This document shows positions 35,241 to 43,650 of a stretch of 56,201 bases of DNA, one piece after another. Made by a program: the position numbers and the translations under genes. The DNA is from Fuerstiella sp. Lineage in GTDB: Bacteria > Planctomycetota > Planctomycetia > Planctomycetales > Planctomycetaceae. How positions within the stretch are numbered: position 1 is the first letter of the stretch; every line of letters starts with the position of its first letter. The DNA lies in the NCBI GenBank assembly GCA_014238335.1, contig JABABI010000046.1, forward strand, positions 1-56,201, given 5' to 3'. A model generated the notes under the pieces. It worked only from the letters and a program-made list of their open reading frames with translations, made no database searches and had not been told where the DNA came from.

Positions 35241-36599
35241 TCAAATATTAAAGAACCATTCGGGAATCCCCACGATGTACTTCAGCGAGAAGGACCAGCG
35301 AAGCAGCATTTTGACCGGCAGAATGGCCATCCAGAGAGCAAGATTCGAAAACACAAGAAAACGAAGCACGCCCATGCGGACAAAGTACTTCCGCAGAATG
35401 GTCAGCCCCAGAATTGGTGGCAACAACGCGAAGTAGCCAATAATCAAAATGATCCCCGGCGACTCGCGCAACAGAATTGTGAACAGCGAACTGCCCTTTG
35501 GAAGGCCCCCAAAGAAACTGCTCATCACAGGCCAGTTCCAGAAGAACTCGGACAGATTCACATTGTTGGCGGCCTTCACCTTGTGAACGTCCCACACTTC
35601 GTAGATGCCGTAAAAGTTCCAGTTCGGTCCACGCAGGAACGTGCCCAAAACGATCAGAGCGATCCACAATGGGAAAAAACCAAACATGAACGTACAGATT
35701 GCAAACGCGCGTTGTTTGAAGCAGAAGTACCCGTTCCCCGCCTTGTTGAAGTCGATATACGGGATGGCCATCAGTCCACCCAGAATGATGCCGGGCAGAA
35801 CTACGCCCGCCAGCCACGGGTCAAAGTAGACAAGCATTTCCTGCAGACCCAGAAAATACCATGGTGCCTTCGATGGGTTCGGTGTCTTTACCGATGACGC
35901 TGGTTCTTCCAGAGGAGCCTCAAGAGCGACGCCCCAGAAAATCAGACCGGCCGTCAACACGACCATACAGATCAGTTCAATGTATACCAGGTCCGGCCAG
36001 ACCAGCACCTTGTCGTTATCATCACTTCCCACCAAGGGCCGACCTTCAGCGATTCGCTTATCGTTTTCCACTGCCCGCTTAAAGTAGATCCACGTGAGAA
36101 ACGAAACGATAAACAGCATCGCCACAATCGGAACGTTATCCGGCTTTCCGACAATCTGACGAAAGTCGTAATCACTCAGGCTCAGGCCCATAAAGATCAA
36201 CGCGCCCTGCAGCATGCTCCACGCGACAGATTCTTTGATCCACCATTCACGAAACCAAATCATGGCCCCGAACAGGCCAACCGACCCGGCGAAGTAGACC
36301 ACGGGATCCGCAAAAAACGCATCCACGGGATTCTTGAACCATTCCGGCAGTCGAATGACAAACTTGGCCGGATCACTGCCACCTGTAAAATGGGCGGCGG
36401 ACAGCATCAGCAGAATAGAAGACAACACCGCCCAGACAGTGGCCACCGGCATACCGCCCACAACCGGCGTGCTTTTATCAAACTCACCATCGACCTTAAA
36501 ACTGCGGAATGTCCACAGCAGATTCATGGTGAACAGAATCAGGTAGTACCAGCCTAAGCCGTGCAGAACACTGGATGTAAGGTCGGGATGAGGATTCAT
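35241..36599 (-). CDS. Cytochrome b C-terminal subunit of bc complex, enlarged
   Basis: A 452-residue polytopic subunit. The core matches subunit IV / cytochrome b C-terminal domain: PDLVYIELICMVVLTAGLIFW, then ALEAPLEEPASSVKTPNPSKAPWYFLGLQEML (in parts), then the last helix pair. The Qo-site motif PEWY is replaced by APWY (res 245-248). About 195 residues precede this core, with four hydrophobic helices (about 12-30, 50-68, 100-116 and 155-172). About 120 residues with two further helices follow it. Canonical subunit IV is ~160 residues with three helices, so this is far larger. It is encoded directly after the b6-type half and before the octaheme cytochrome. The function of the extra helices is unknown. 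Confidence 0.85.
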   Translation of the reverse strand: MNPHPDLTSSVLHGLGWYYLILFTMNLLWTFRSFKVDGEFDKSTPVVGGMPVATVWAVLSSILLMLSAAHFTGGSDPAKFVIRLPEWFKNPVDAFFADPVVYFAGSVGLFGAMIWFREWWIKESVAWSMLQGALIFMGLSLSDYDFRQIVGKPDNVPIVAMLFIVSFLTWIYFKRAVENDKRIAEGRPLVGSDDNDKVLVWPDLVYIELICMVVLTAGLIFWGVALEAPLEEPASSVKTPNPSKAPWYFLGLQEMLVYFDPWLAGVVLPGIILGGLMAIPYIDFNKAGNGYFCFKQRAFAICTFMFGFFPLWIALIVLGTFLRGPNWNFYGIYEVWDVHKVKAANNVNLSEFFWNWPVMSSFFGGLPKGSSLFTILLRESPGIILIIGYFALLPPILGLTILRKYFVRMGVLRFLVFSNLALWMAILPVKMLLRWSFSLKYIVGIPEWFFNI

Positions 36600-36763
36600 C
36601 TGCCAAACCGTTCGGAGATATCTAATAAAGAAATGCCCGCACCGTGCGGAGCTGACACTTCACTGTGAAACAGGGTCAGTAACCCCAGCCAGCCACATAA
36701 ACGGCTGGCAAAACAAGTAACCTCTCACCGCAACGCCGTCCTGACACTGAAGTGAACAACACC

Positions 36764-37537
36764 TTACAGTGGCTGACTGATGCCACCATCTTTGCGAACG
36801 CGCCAAAAGTGAATCGCGATCAATCCCGCAGCAACCAGAGGAACAGCCACACAGTGCAGAATGTAAAATCGATTCAGGGTAGCTTCACCCACAAAACGAC
36901 CACCCAGCAACAGAAACTTCGCATCACTCGCATTGGTAATCAGGTCGTATCCGCCCATATTAAGCAACTGAAAACCGGGACCTTCGCCACCCAAAAACGG
37001 ATGAGCGCGGGCCATATTCGACCCCACGGTGATCGCCCAAATCGCCAGTTGGTCCCATGGCAGCAGATATCCGGTAAAGGACAGCAGCAACGTAAGCACC
37101 AGCAGCAACACTCCGATCACCCAGTTAAATTCTCGCGGAGGCTTATAACTGCCCGTCAGGAAGACGCGATACATGTGCAGCCAGACCGTGATCACCATCG
37201 CGTGCGCACCCCACCGGTGAATCTCGCGCATGATGCCCAGCGTCTGCACGTCTCGCAGCGCCTGTATGTCGTAAAAGGCCCACTCCAACGTCGGTCGGTA
37301 ATAAAACATCAGCAGCACGCCGGTCAGCGTTTCCACCAGAAACAGAAAGAACGTGATTCCGCCCATACACCACGTGTAGGACAGAGCGATCCCCTGCTGC
37401 TTGATCGAAACCGGGTGCAGGTGCAGAAAGAAGTTCGTCAGCATCACCACGACCCGATTCCGACGATCTGTCGGTGCCGGATGCCGGAAGACGCTCTTCC
37501 AGATCTGTGAGTTACGAATGTAATCGCCTACGGACAC
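36764..37537 (-). CDS. Cytochrome b N-terminal (b6-type) subunit
   Basis: A 257-residue diheme b subunit of a split cytochrome b6/bc complex, oxidising a quinol. Heme ligands: H107 and H121 (13 residues between) in helix B, and H228 and H243 (14 between) in helix D. The 14-residue spacing is the cytochrome b6/Firmicutes form; mitochondrial-type b has 13. C57 in the YTWCMGGITFFLFLVE stretch aligns with the b6 cysteine that binds heme ci. Also typical are TGVLLMFYYRP after helix A, SFTGYLLPWDQ, and the hydrophobic tail ending WRVRKDGG. It is followed by the C-terminal half and preceded by the Rieske gene, as in other split complexes. Confidence 0.95.
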   Translation of the reverse strand: MSVGDYIRNSQIWKSVFRHPAPTDRRNRVVVMLTNFFLHLHPVSIKQQGIALSYTWCMGGITFFLFLVETLTGVLLMFYYRPTLEWAFYDIQALRDVQTLGIMREIHRWGAHAMVITVWLHMYRVFLTGSYKPPREFNWVIGVLLLVLTLLLSFTGYLLPWDQLAIWAITVGSNMARAHPFLGGEGPGFQLLNMGGYDLITNASDAKFLLLGGRFVGEATLNRFYILHCVAVPLVAAGLIAIHFWRVRKDGGISQPL

Positions 37538-37691
37538 TGCCGAGATTCCTTCATTCAGTAGGCCAGGCTGAACCTGACGCTGCTTAACTACCCCTGCCCC
37601 ATCGACCCGCCTGCTGCACCGGCATACCGGCCATCAGACTCACACCAAACGTCGTCAGGCACCACCTGACGTTGACACACCTACGGATTTC

Positions 37692-38804
37692 TTAGACGGG
37701 CACGTAGGAAGCCGCGATTCCCCACTGGCCCAACTCACGCTGAAACTTGACACTCTTGTCAACTTCCAGCATCCCATCTTCTGCCAGTCGAATCCCGTAC
37801 CGCTCAAGCGGCCGTGGAGCCGGACCTTCGAAGTTGACTCCGCTCTTATAAAAACCCGAACCGTGACACGGGCATTTGAACTTCTGCTCACCCTCAAGCC
37901 AGTTGGGAGTGCATCCCAAGTGTGTGCACACCGTGGACAGAGCGTAAATCAACTGTTCGCCATCAACATCACTGTTAACGATCCAGACTCCAAACTGTGC
38001 TTTCCACTTCGTGGACACTGTCCCACCACCGTAATCAGTGGGCGGACCAATCTTGAATTTCGTAGGAGGCTCAACCAACACGTTGGGCATCATGAATCGC
38101 GCCATCGCCAGACTGGATACAGCTGTAGCCGCCACCAGAGACGACCATGCAACAAACACCGGACTGCAGATTGTCGCGACACATGTTTCCAGAAAACCGC
38201 GTCGAGGTACGCCTTTCCCCGCGGCTTTGGGCTTCGCTGCCGGCTTCAATGGTTTCTTTGGCAGAGCGAGCGGCTTGGGGGCCGGCTCAGCCAAGCCCAC
38301 GACTGCAACAGGCTTGCCAGGGCCCTGCCTTGCAGCCTTGATCATATCGGCAGCGGACATTCCGGACGCTGCTGCCGTGTCGACCGGAGCCTTGGCCTCG
38401 GCGGCTGGTTTACCCTTAGCCGCCTTAGCTGGCTTCGCAGCGCCGCCACCTTTGATGGACGCCAGAATATCAGCCGTGCCTGTGGGTGCGGCAGCTCTGG
38501 CCGCCTCTGGCTTGGCTGCGCCACCGCTTTTAATGGACGCCAGAATATCAGATGTACCTGTGGGTGCCGGAGCAGTGGGCTTTGCAGTGGCTCCACCAGA
38601 CTTAATCGATGCCAGTATGTCCGCCGTGCCCGTCGGGGCGGGCACGGATGCGGCTGACTGTGTTGACTTGGCTTCTTCAACCACGGGAGCTGCGGCTGGT
38701 TCCGGAGCGGCCGGTTCTTCAGCAGCAGGCTGCGGCGCTGGTGCACTGGCACCACCTCGAATCTGTGCGAGAATCTCTTCCGTTGAAAGTTTCTGACCGC
38801 TCAT
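37692..38804 (-). CDS. Rieske iron-sulfur protein with long repeat-rich cytoplasmic extension
   Basis: A 370-residue Rieske subunit. The cluster-binding motifs are CTHLGC (C293, H295, C298) and CPCHGS (C311, C313, H314), so C293/H295/C311/H314 bind the 2Fe-2S and C298-C313 can form the usual disulfide. A hydrophobic helix (about 206-236) is preceded by the twin-arginine motif RRGFL at 201-205, so export is probably by Tat from an internal signal. The first ~195 residues are Ala/Pro/Lys-rich and carry three near-identical TG(T/S)xDILASIK repeats plus two weaker ones, on the cytoplasmic side. ATG at 38804 is supported by that repeat start; the frame is open up to 39041 but has no such content. 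First gene of the respiratory run. Confidence 0.92.
   Translation of the reverse strand: MSGQKLSTEEILAQIRGGASAPAPQPAAEEPAAPEPAAAPVVEEAKSTQSAASVPAPTGTADILASIKSGGATAKPTAPAPTGTSDILASIKSGGAAKPEAARAAAPTGTADILASIKGGGAAKPAKAAKGKPAAEAKAPVDTAAASGMSAADMIKAARQGPGKPVAVVGLAEPAPKPLALPKKPLKPAAKPKAAGKGVPRRGFLETCVATICSPVFVAWSSLVAATAVSSLAMARFMMPNVLVEPPTKFKIGPPTDYGGGTVSTKWKAQFGVWIVNSDVDGEQLIYALSTVCTHLGCTPNWLEGEQKFKCPCHGSGFYKSGVNFEGPAPRPLERYGIRLAEDGMLEVDKSVKFQRELGQWGIAASYVPV
38442..38636 (-). repeat. Tandem repeats in the Rieske gene N-terminal region
   Basis: Three units encode APTG(T/S)(A/S)DILASIKxGG at protein residues 57-72, 80-95 and 106-121, with period 23-26 residues. Weaker units lie at residues 7-18 (STEEILAQIRGG) and 149-158 (MSAADMIKAA). 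The DNA of the three is clearly similar, so they look recently duplicated. They lie in a low-complexity Ala/Pro/Lys background. Confidence 0.85.
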
Positions 38805-39421
38805 TTCCAGCTTCCACCAGTTGGTGAGAAGTGTGACGAACCATAACTCCGATTTCGGCGCCAGGGCGGCACAACCGATGGAGACAAATCGACGGGTCGG
38901 AGCGAAAGACAGGATGACAAACCGACCGCACTGGTCACGGTCTAGTTTTAGCTCCGGCGAAGGATTCTGCAATTGCTTATCGGGGCTGGCAAGCGGGATG
39001 GAAAAACGTCGCATTCTTTTCTCAGAAGGTGGAAGTGCCAAAAAGCGCAGTTCTCAGGCCCGGGAACCTGTTTGAGGTTGGCTGACGACACGTTTTCCAC
39101 ACGGCGTTTCGTGCCTTCGCTCGTGTTGAATCGCCGACAGGCCAGGCGGGCCGCTACATGAAGCGCCTGACCTCAGCATGCCCGCAAAAGCTACACTTTC
39201 GAGTCTGCTGCACAGCTCAGCCGGATAACTGAATCCCAACGATTCTGGTTCTTTGGAAACGAAGAAGCTGGTTTCCACCATCCTGACTGGCCCACAAAAC
39301 GGTTGCGTTGGTCGCGTGACACACAACGCAGTTTTCCTGTTCGGCCGAAATTGAATTCTTCCGGGGCAAAACCGAGCACATATTGTCGCATAAGGACGGC
39401 CCGACACTTACAGTCCGCCGC
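38805..39421. other. Divergent intergenic region before the respiratory operon
   Basis: About 617 bases between the Rieske gene (minus) and the ABC-F gene (plus). It must hold both promoters, but I found no -35/-10 pair I would defend on either strand. Open frames inside lack coding character. Confidence 0.45.
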
Positions 39422-41323
39422 ATGGCCATTCTTAGTCTTAATAACGTTTCGTTTACCTACTCACACCCTGCACTGCTCGATTCCGTCACGCTGCACATCG
39501 ACCGTGGTCAGCGAATCGGACTGGTCGGACGAAACGGTGCGGGCAAGTCAACGCTGTTGAAGATCCTGGATAGTGAATTGCAGCCGGATGACGGATCAAT
39601 CGAAGTCGATGCCGACATTGTGATTGCCAAGCTTGCTCAGGACGTCCCCGCCACGGACGGCCAAACGGCATTTCAGGTGGCCGCTCGGGCGTTTCGCGAA
39701 AACGGCAGCGCCGTTCATGAATATCGGAAATTCAACCAGATCATGCAGCAGGGCACCGACCTGGCAGCTGACGATGCGAAAACGTATGAACAGGCCAGCG
39801 AACGATTGGCGCACGCAGAATTATGGGATGCCGGCGACCGCCTGGAAGGATTGCTGGCCGAAATGCAGCTGCCGCCCGATTCGGCGTTTAACGATCTGTC
39901 AGCGGGCATGAAACGCAGAGTGTTGCTGGCTCAGGCGATGATTCGCCAACCCGACATCCTGCTCCTGGACGAACCGACAAACCATCTGGACATCGACTCG
40001 ATCATCTGGCTGCAGGGATACCTGAAACGCTTTGCCGGCACACTGGTCTTTGTCACTCACGATCGCGTCTTCCTGCAGGACAACGCCGATCGGATTGTGG
40101 AAGTTGACCGAGGACGCCTGTTCGACTGGACATGCGACTACGCCACATTCCTGAAACGTCGCGACGACATGCTGGCCGCGGAAGAGGTTGCCGAAGCACA
40201 TTTTGATCGTAAGCTGGCGGAAGAAGAGAAGTGGATTCGTCAGGGAATCAAAGCTCGCCGGACTCGCAACGAAGGACGCGTGCGAGCGTTGAAGAAAATG
40301 CGAAATGAACGTCAGGAACGCAGACAGAAGCTGGGCACGGCAAAGCTGCAAATACAGGACGTGGAAAAATCCGGCCGACTGGTTGCCAAGGTACAGAACG
40401 TCTCGCACAGCTTCGGCGGCCCCACGCTGATCAACAACTTCAGTACGACAGTTTTTCGCGGCGACAGAATTGGATTGATTGGACCGAACGGTATCGGCAA
40501 GTCCACTTTGCTTAGAATTTTGCTGGGCGAACTGCCGCCGGAGTCCGGCCAGGTGAGGATTGGAACCAATATCACCATCGGCTACTTTGACCAGTTGCGG
40601 GGGCAACTGGACCCCGCCAAAACAGCCCGGGAAAACGTCAGCGAAGGCACGGACGAACTGCTGATCAATGGTCACAAGCGTCATGTGATGGGTTACCTGC
40701 AGGACTTTCTGTTCGCCCCGGACCGTGCTCACACGCGTGTCAGTTTCCTGAGCGGGGGCGAACGCAATCGGCTGTTGCTGGCGAAACTGCTGTCCAAGCC
40801 CACTAATGTCCTGGTGCTGGACGAACCGACCAACGACCTTGACGCTGAAACTCTGGAGTTGCTGGAAGACACACTTCCGGAGTTTCCCGGAACAATCCTT
40901 TTGGTTAGCCACGACCGGGCGTTTCTTAACAACGTTGTGACCAGCACGATCGTGTTTGAAGGCAACGGCTTCGTCAAAGAATACGACGGCGGATACGACG
41001 ACTGGTTACGGCAGAAAAAACATCGCGATGACATCACGTCTGCACAACAGGAAGCAACGGCAACCCCGTCGCACTCTGCAGCTGCGGACACAACAGTTGC
41101 CACGCAGTTGCGGAAGCTAAGCTACAAGGAGAAGCGAGAACTGGATGAACTGCCGGACGTCATTGAAAAACTCGAACAACGTCAGGCGGAACTGCAGGTA
41201 GTGATGGCCGATCCGGAATTCTACAAATCCGGTGGCGAAACGATCTCAGCCCTGCAAAGTGATCTTCAGGCGACAACTGAGGAACTTGAACTCTGTTTTC
41301 AGCGATGGGAAGAGCTGTCGTGA
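39422..41323 (+). CDS. ABC-F ATPase, Uup-like
   Basis: A 633-residue cytosolic protein with two ATPase domains and no membrane segment. Walker A motifs are GRNGAGKST in domain 1 and GPNGIGKST in domain 2. The signatures are LSAGMKRRVLLAQ and LSGGERNRLLLAK, with LLLDEPTNHLD and LVLDEPTNDLD as Walker B motifs. A charged linker of about 80 residues joins the domains (KWIRQGIKARRTRNEGRVRALKKMR). A C-terminal coiled coil (KREL..., IEKLEQRQAEL...) fits the Uup subgroup, which acts on ribosomes or branched DNA. Start is ATG at 39422; TTG at 39383 is possible. Nothing here suggests antibiotic resistance. Confidence 0.93.
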   Translation: MAILSLNNVSFTYSHPALLDSVTLHIDRGQRIGLVGRNGAGKSTLLKILDSELQPDDGSIEVDADIVIAKLAQDVPATDGQTAFQVAARAFRENGSAVHEYRKFNQIMQQGTDLAADDAKTYEQASERLAHAELWDAGDRLEGLLAEMQLPPDSAFNDLSAGMKRRVLLAQAMIRQPDILLLDEPTNHLDIDSIIWLQGYLKRFAGTLVFVTHDRVFLQDNADRIVEVDRGRLFDWTCDYATFLKRRDDMLAAEEVAEAHFDRKLAEEEKWIRQGIKARRTRNEGRVRALKKMRNERQERRQKLGTAKLQIQDVEKSGRLVAKVQNVSHSFGGPTLINNFSTTVFRGDRIGLIGPNGIGKSTLLRILLGELPPESGQVRIGTNITIGYFDQLRGQLDPAKTARENVSEGTDELLINGHKRHVMGYLQDFLFAPDRAHTRVSFLSGGERNRLLLAKLLSKPTNVLVLDEPTNDLDAETLELLEDTLPEFPGTILLVSHDRAFLNNVVTSTIVFEGNGFVKEYDGGYDDWLRQKKHRDDITSAQQEATATPSHSAAADTTVATQLRKLSYKEKRELDELPDVIEKLEQRQAELQVVMADPEFYKSGGETISALQSDLQATTEELELCFQRWEELS

Positions 41324-41491
41324 TGTTCTCGTGCCTTTGTGAAGTCAGTGAAGAATGCTGACAACATGTGTTCGCTTGATTATCGCTGACGTTTTGAGTC
41401 CCATGTGCAATCCCAGCAGTGTCGCCGGACGGTCAGTCGTTCCCCTCCATTTGTTCCCTTCTTCAAGAACTATTCCACCAGGAGTTCCATA

Positions 41492-43003
41492 ATGTCGCAG
41501 GTCACTCGTCGTTCGTTTGTAAAAACCACAGCTGCAACCGGAGCCGCTTTTGCTGCGGCCCCGGCAATCGGCCGTGCTGGCACTTCCGCCAATGCAAAAA
41601 TCGGCATGTGTGTCGTGGGCGTCAACAGTCGCGGAAACAGCCACATTGGCGGCTGGCTGAATGATGAGCGATCTGAGGTTCGTGCGATCGTGGATGTGGA
41701 CGAGGCCGTCGGGAATAAACGCTGCGATCAGATCGAGAGCAAGCAGGGGCTGAGGCCCAAACTGTACACCGACATGCGCAAGGCCTTTGAAGACAAATCC
41801 ATCGACGGAATCAGTACGGCGACACCAAACCATTGGCACGCATTGTGCGGGATCTGGGCCATGCAGGCCGGCAAAGATGCGTACGTCGAAAAGCCGGTGT
41901 GTCACAACGTACACGAAGGTACGGCTCTGATTGCCGCCGCGCGCAAGTACAAACGAATGTGCCAGGTGGGAACGCAGTCGCGTTCCAGCAAAGCCGTTCA
42001 GGATGCGGTTGCATTTCTGGAAAGTGGAGGAATCGGAACCTGTAACTTCGCGCGTGGCCTGTGCTACAAACGCCGAGCATCCATCAACCCGCTCGGCGAC
42101 TACCCACTGCCGGATGGTGTGGACTTCGATCTGTGGAGTGGCCCGGCAAAATACACAGACCCTAAACTGACTCGCAAGCGCTTTCATTACGACTGGCACT
42201 GGCAGCGGATGTACGGAAACGGCGACCTGGGCAATCAGGGACCGCACCAGACCGACATCGCTCGCTGGGGACTGGGCGTGGACACGCACCCCAACAGCAT
42301 CCTGACCTACGGCGGGCGACTGGGATATCAGGCGGAGCGCAAAGACGCCAACTATGTCGACGCGGGCGATACCGGCAACACCGAAGTGTCTATTTACGAT
42401 TACGGCGACAAGACCCTCGTGTTCGAAACGCGAGGTCTGGACGTTTCCAATTCGGCTGACGAAGAATTGAATACGCTGTTCCAGAGCACAAGGGGTAACA
42501 AGATCGGAGTCGTGTTCTACGGATCAGAAGGGTACCTGGTCCAGAAGACGTACACCCACTGCATTGCGTATGACAAGGACCTAAACGTCATCAAGGAATT
42601 CAAAGGCGGTGAAAACCACTTCCAGAACTTCCTGGATGCCTGCGAAAGCCGAAATGTGTCCGACCTGAACGCCGATGTCCGTGAAGGACATCTGTCAGCA
42701 GCGATTAGCCACCTCGGAAATATCTCGTACTACATGGGCGAGAACAACAACGTCACCGTGGAAGAACTGAGTGCCGCACTGGACAACGTTAAGGGGCTCG
42801 ACGACAACCAGGCGACGCTGACACGCACGGTGAAGCACCTCGAACAGAACGGAGTGGATCTCAGCAAGTACCCGATCGCACTCGGACCGCTGCTGAAGTT
42901 CGATCCGGAGAAGGAATTGTTCACGAACAACTCTGCGGCGAACCAATACCTCACACGTGAGTACCGCGAACCGTATGTTTGCCCGACCGCCGATCGCGTG
43001 TAA
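41492..43003 (+). CDS. Tat-exported Gfo/Idh/MocA-family oxidoreductase
   Basis: A 503-residue NAD(P)-dependent sugar-oxidoreductase-like protein. The N-terminus has a Tat signal (VTRRSFVKTTAATGAAFAAAPA), so it probably folds with its cofactor before export. The Rossmann region reads IGMCVVGVNSRGNSHIGG, with the usual STATPNHWHA and EKPVCHNV stretches. An AGGAG Shine-Dalgarno at 41480-41484 lies 7 bases before the ATG at 41492, settling the start over upstream in-frame codons. It stands alone. The family is strongly expanded in planctomycetes and the substrate cannot be told. Confidence 0.92.
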   Translation: MSQVTRRSFVKTTAATGAAFAAAPAIGRAGTSANAKIGMCVVGVNSRGNSHIGGWLNDERSEVRAIVDVDEAVGNKRCDQIESKQGLRPKLYTDMRKAFEDKSIDGISTATPNHWHALCGIWAMQAGKDAYVEKPVCHNVHEGTALIAAARKYKRMCQVGTQSRSSKAVQDAVAFLESGGIGTCNFARGLCYKRRASINPLGDYPLPDGVDFDLWSGPAKYTDPKLTRKRFHYDWHWQRMYGNGDLGNQGPHQTDIARWGLGVDTHPNSILTYGGRLGYQAERKDANYVDAGDTGNTEVSIYDYGDKTLVFETRGLDVSNSADEELNTLFQSTRGNKIGVVFYGSEGYLVQKTYTHCIAYDKDLNVIKEFKGGENHFQNFLDACESRNVSDLNADVREGHLSAAISHLGNISYYMGENNNVTVEELSAALDNVKGLDDNQATLTRTVKHLEQNGVDLSKYPIALGPLLKFDPEKELFTNNSAANQYLTREYREPYVCPTADRV

Positions 43004-43265
43004 CGCGATGGCACCGAACACACTTCCGGTGGCCCGGTGTTCGAACTCGCCGGCCGCCCTGCTTTGTATGCCTTACATGAGGGATGCTCTGCCTGGCAGC
43101 GATTGCCGTAACAGCCGGCACGTCCGCACGGCCTGACAATTCCGGGCCGCTGCCTGACCGCTGGAGTTTTACTGGCCAACTGCTAATCTTTGCTGAGGCA
43201 GCTGTTATTCTGCTCCGATGTGCAGGTACGTCATCGTCGAAATCTGAGTCTTGGGAGCTTCGTGT

Positions 43266-43601
43266 TTGACAATTTTCGCTAAAATTATAAATGGCGAAAT
43301 CCCCGCCGACATCGTTTACGAAGACGAACACTGTCTTGCGTTTCGGGATGTCAGTCCACAGGCACCCACCCATGTCCTGCTGATCCCCCGCAAGCCCCTT
43401 GAATCGCTCGACCACCTGACGCCGGACGATTCCGTTCTGGTGGGTCACTTGTTGATGACCGTGCCGGAAGTCGCACGAACACTGGGCATCAGCGATGGCT
43501 ATCGCACAATCATCAACACGGGAGAACACGGAGGTCAGACAGTCTTTCATTTGCACATTCACATCCTTGCCGGCCGCAACCTCACGTGGCCACCAGGATA
43601 A
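43266..43601 (+). CDS. HIT-family nucleotide-binding hydrolase
   Basis: About 111 residues, one HIT domain of the HINT type. Landmarks: TIFAKIINGEIPADIVYEDE (N-terminal strand and helix), HVLLIPRKPLESL, and the histidine triad HLHIHIL near the C-terminus (F-H-L-H-I-H form), preceded by NTGEHGGQTVFH. It probably hydrolyses nucleoside phosphoramidates or dinucleotide substrates. I choose TTG at 43266: GGGAG at 43253-43257 lies 8 bases upstream, and homologues begin with this TIF/CIF stretch. TTG at 43251 would place the ribosome site inside the gene. Not an operon with its neighbours as far as visible. Confidence 0.88.
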   Translation: MTIFAKIINGEIPADIVYEDEHCLAFRDVSPQAPTHVLLIPRKPLESLDHLTPDDSVLVGHLLMTVPEVARTLGISDGYRTIINTGEHGGQTVFHLHIHILAGRNLTWPPG

Positions 43602-43650
43602 CTCATCACCCGCCTCGTACTGTCCTGAAAGATAAAAGGACTCATTCAAC

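Noticed and set aside
39899..40912. 337-codon open frame on the minus strand
   Set aside because: It is antisense to the ABC-F gene, whose motifs are unambiguous on the plus strand.
41345..42289. 314-codon open frame on the minus strand
   Set aside because: It is antisense to the Gfo/Idh/MocA gene, which has a Tat signal and a Shine-Dalgarno.
43012..43043. CGAACAC/GTGTTCG inverted repeat after the oxidoreductase gene
   Set aside because: A 7-bp stem with a 15-base loop and no T-run is not enough to call a terminator.
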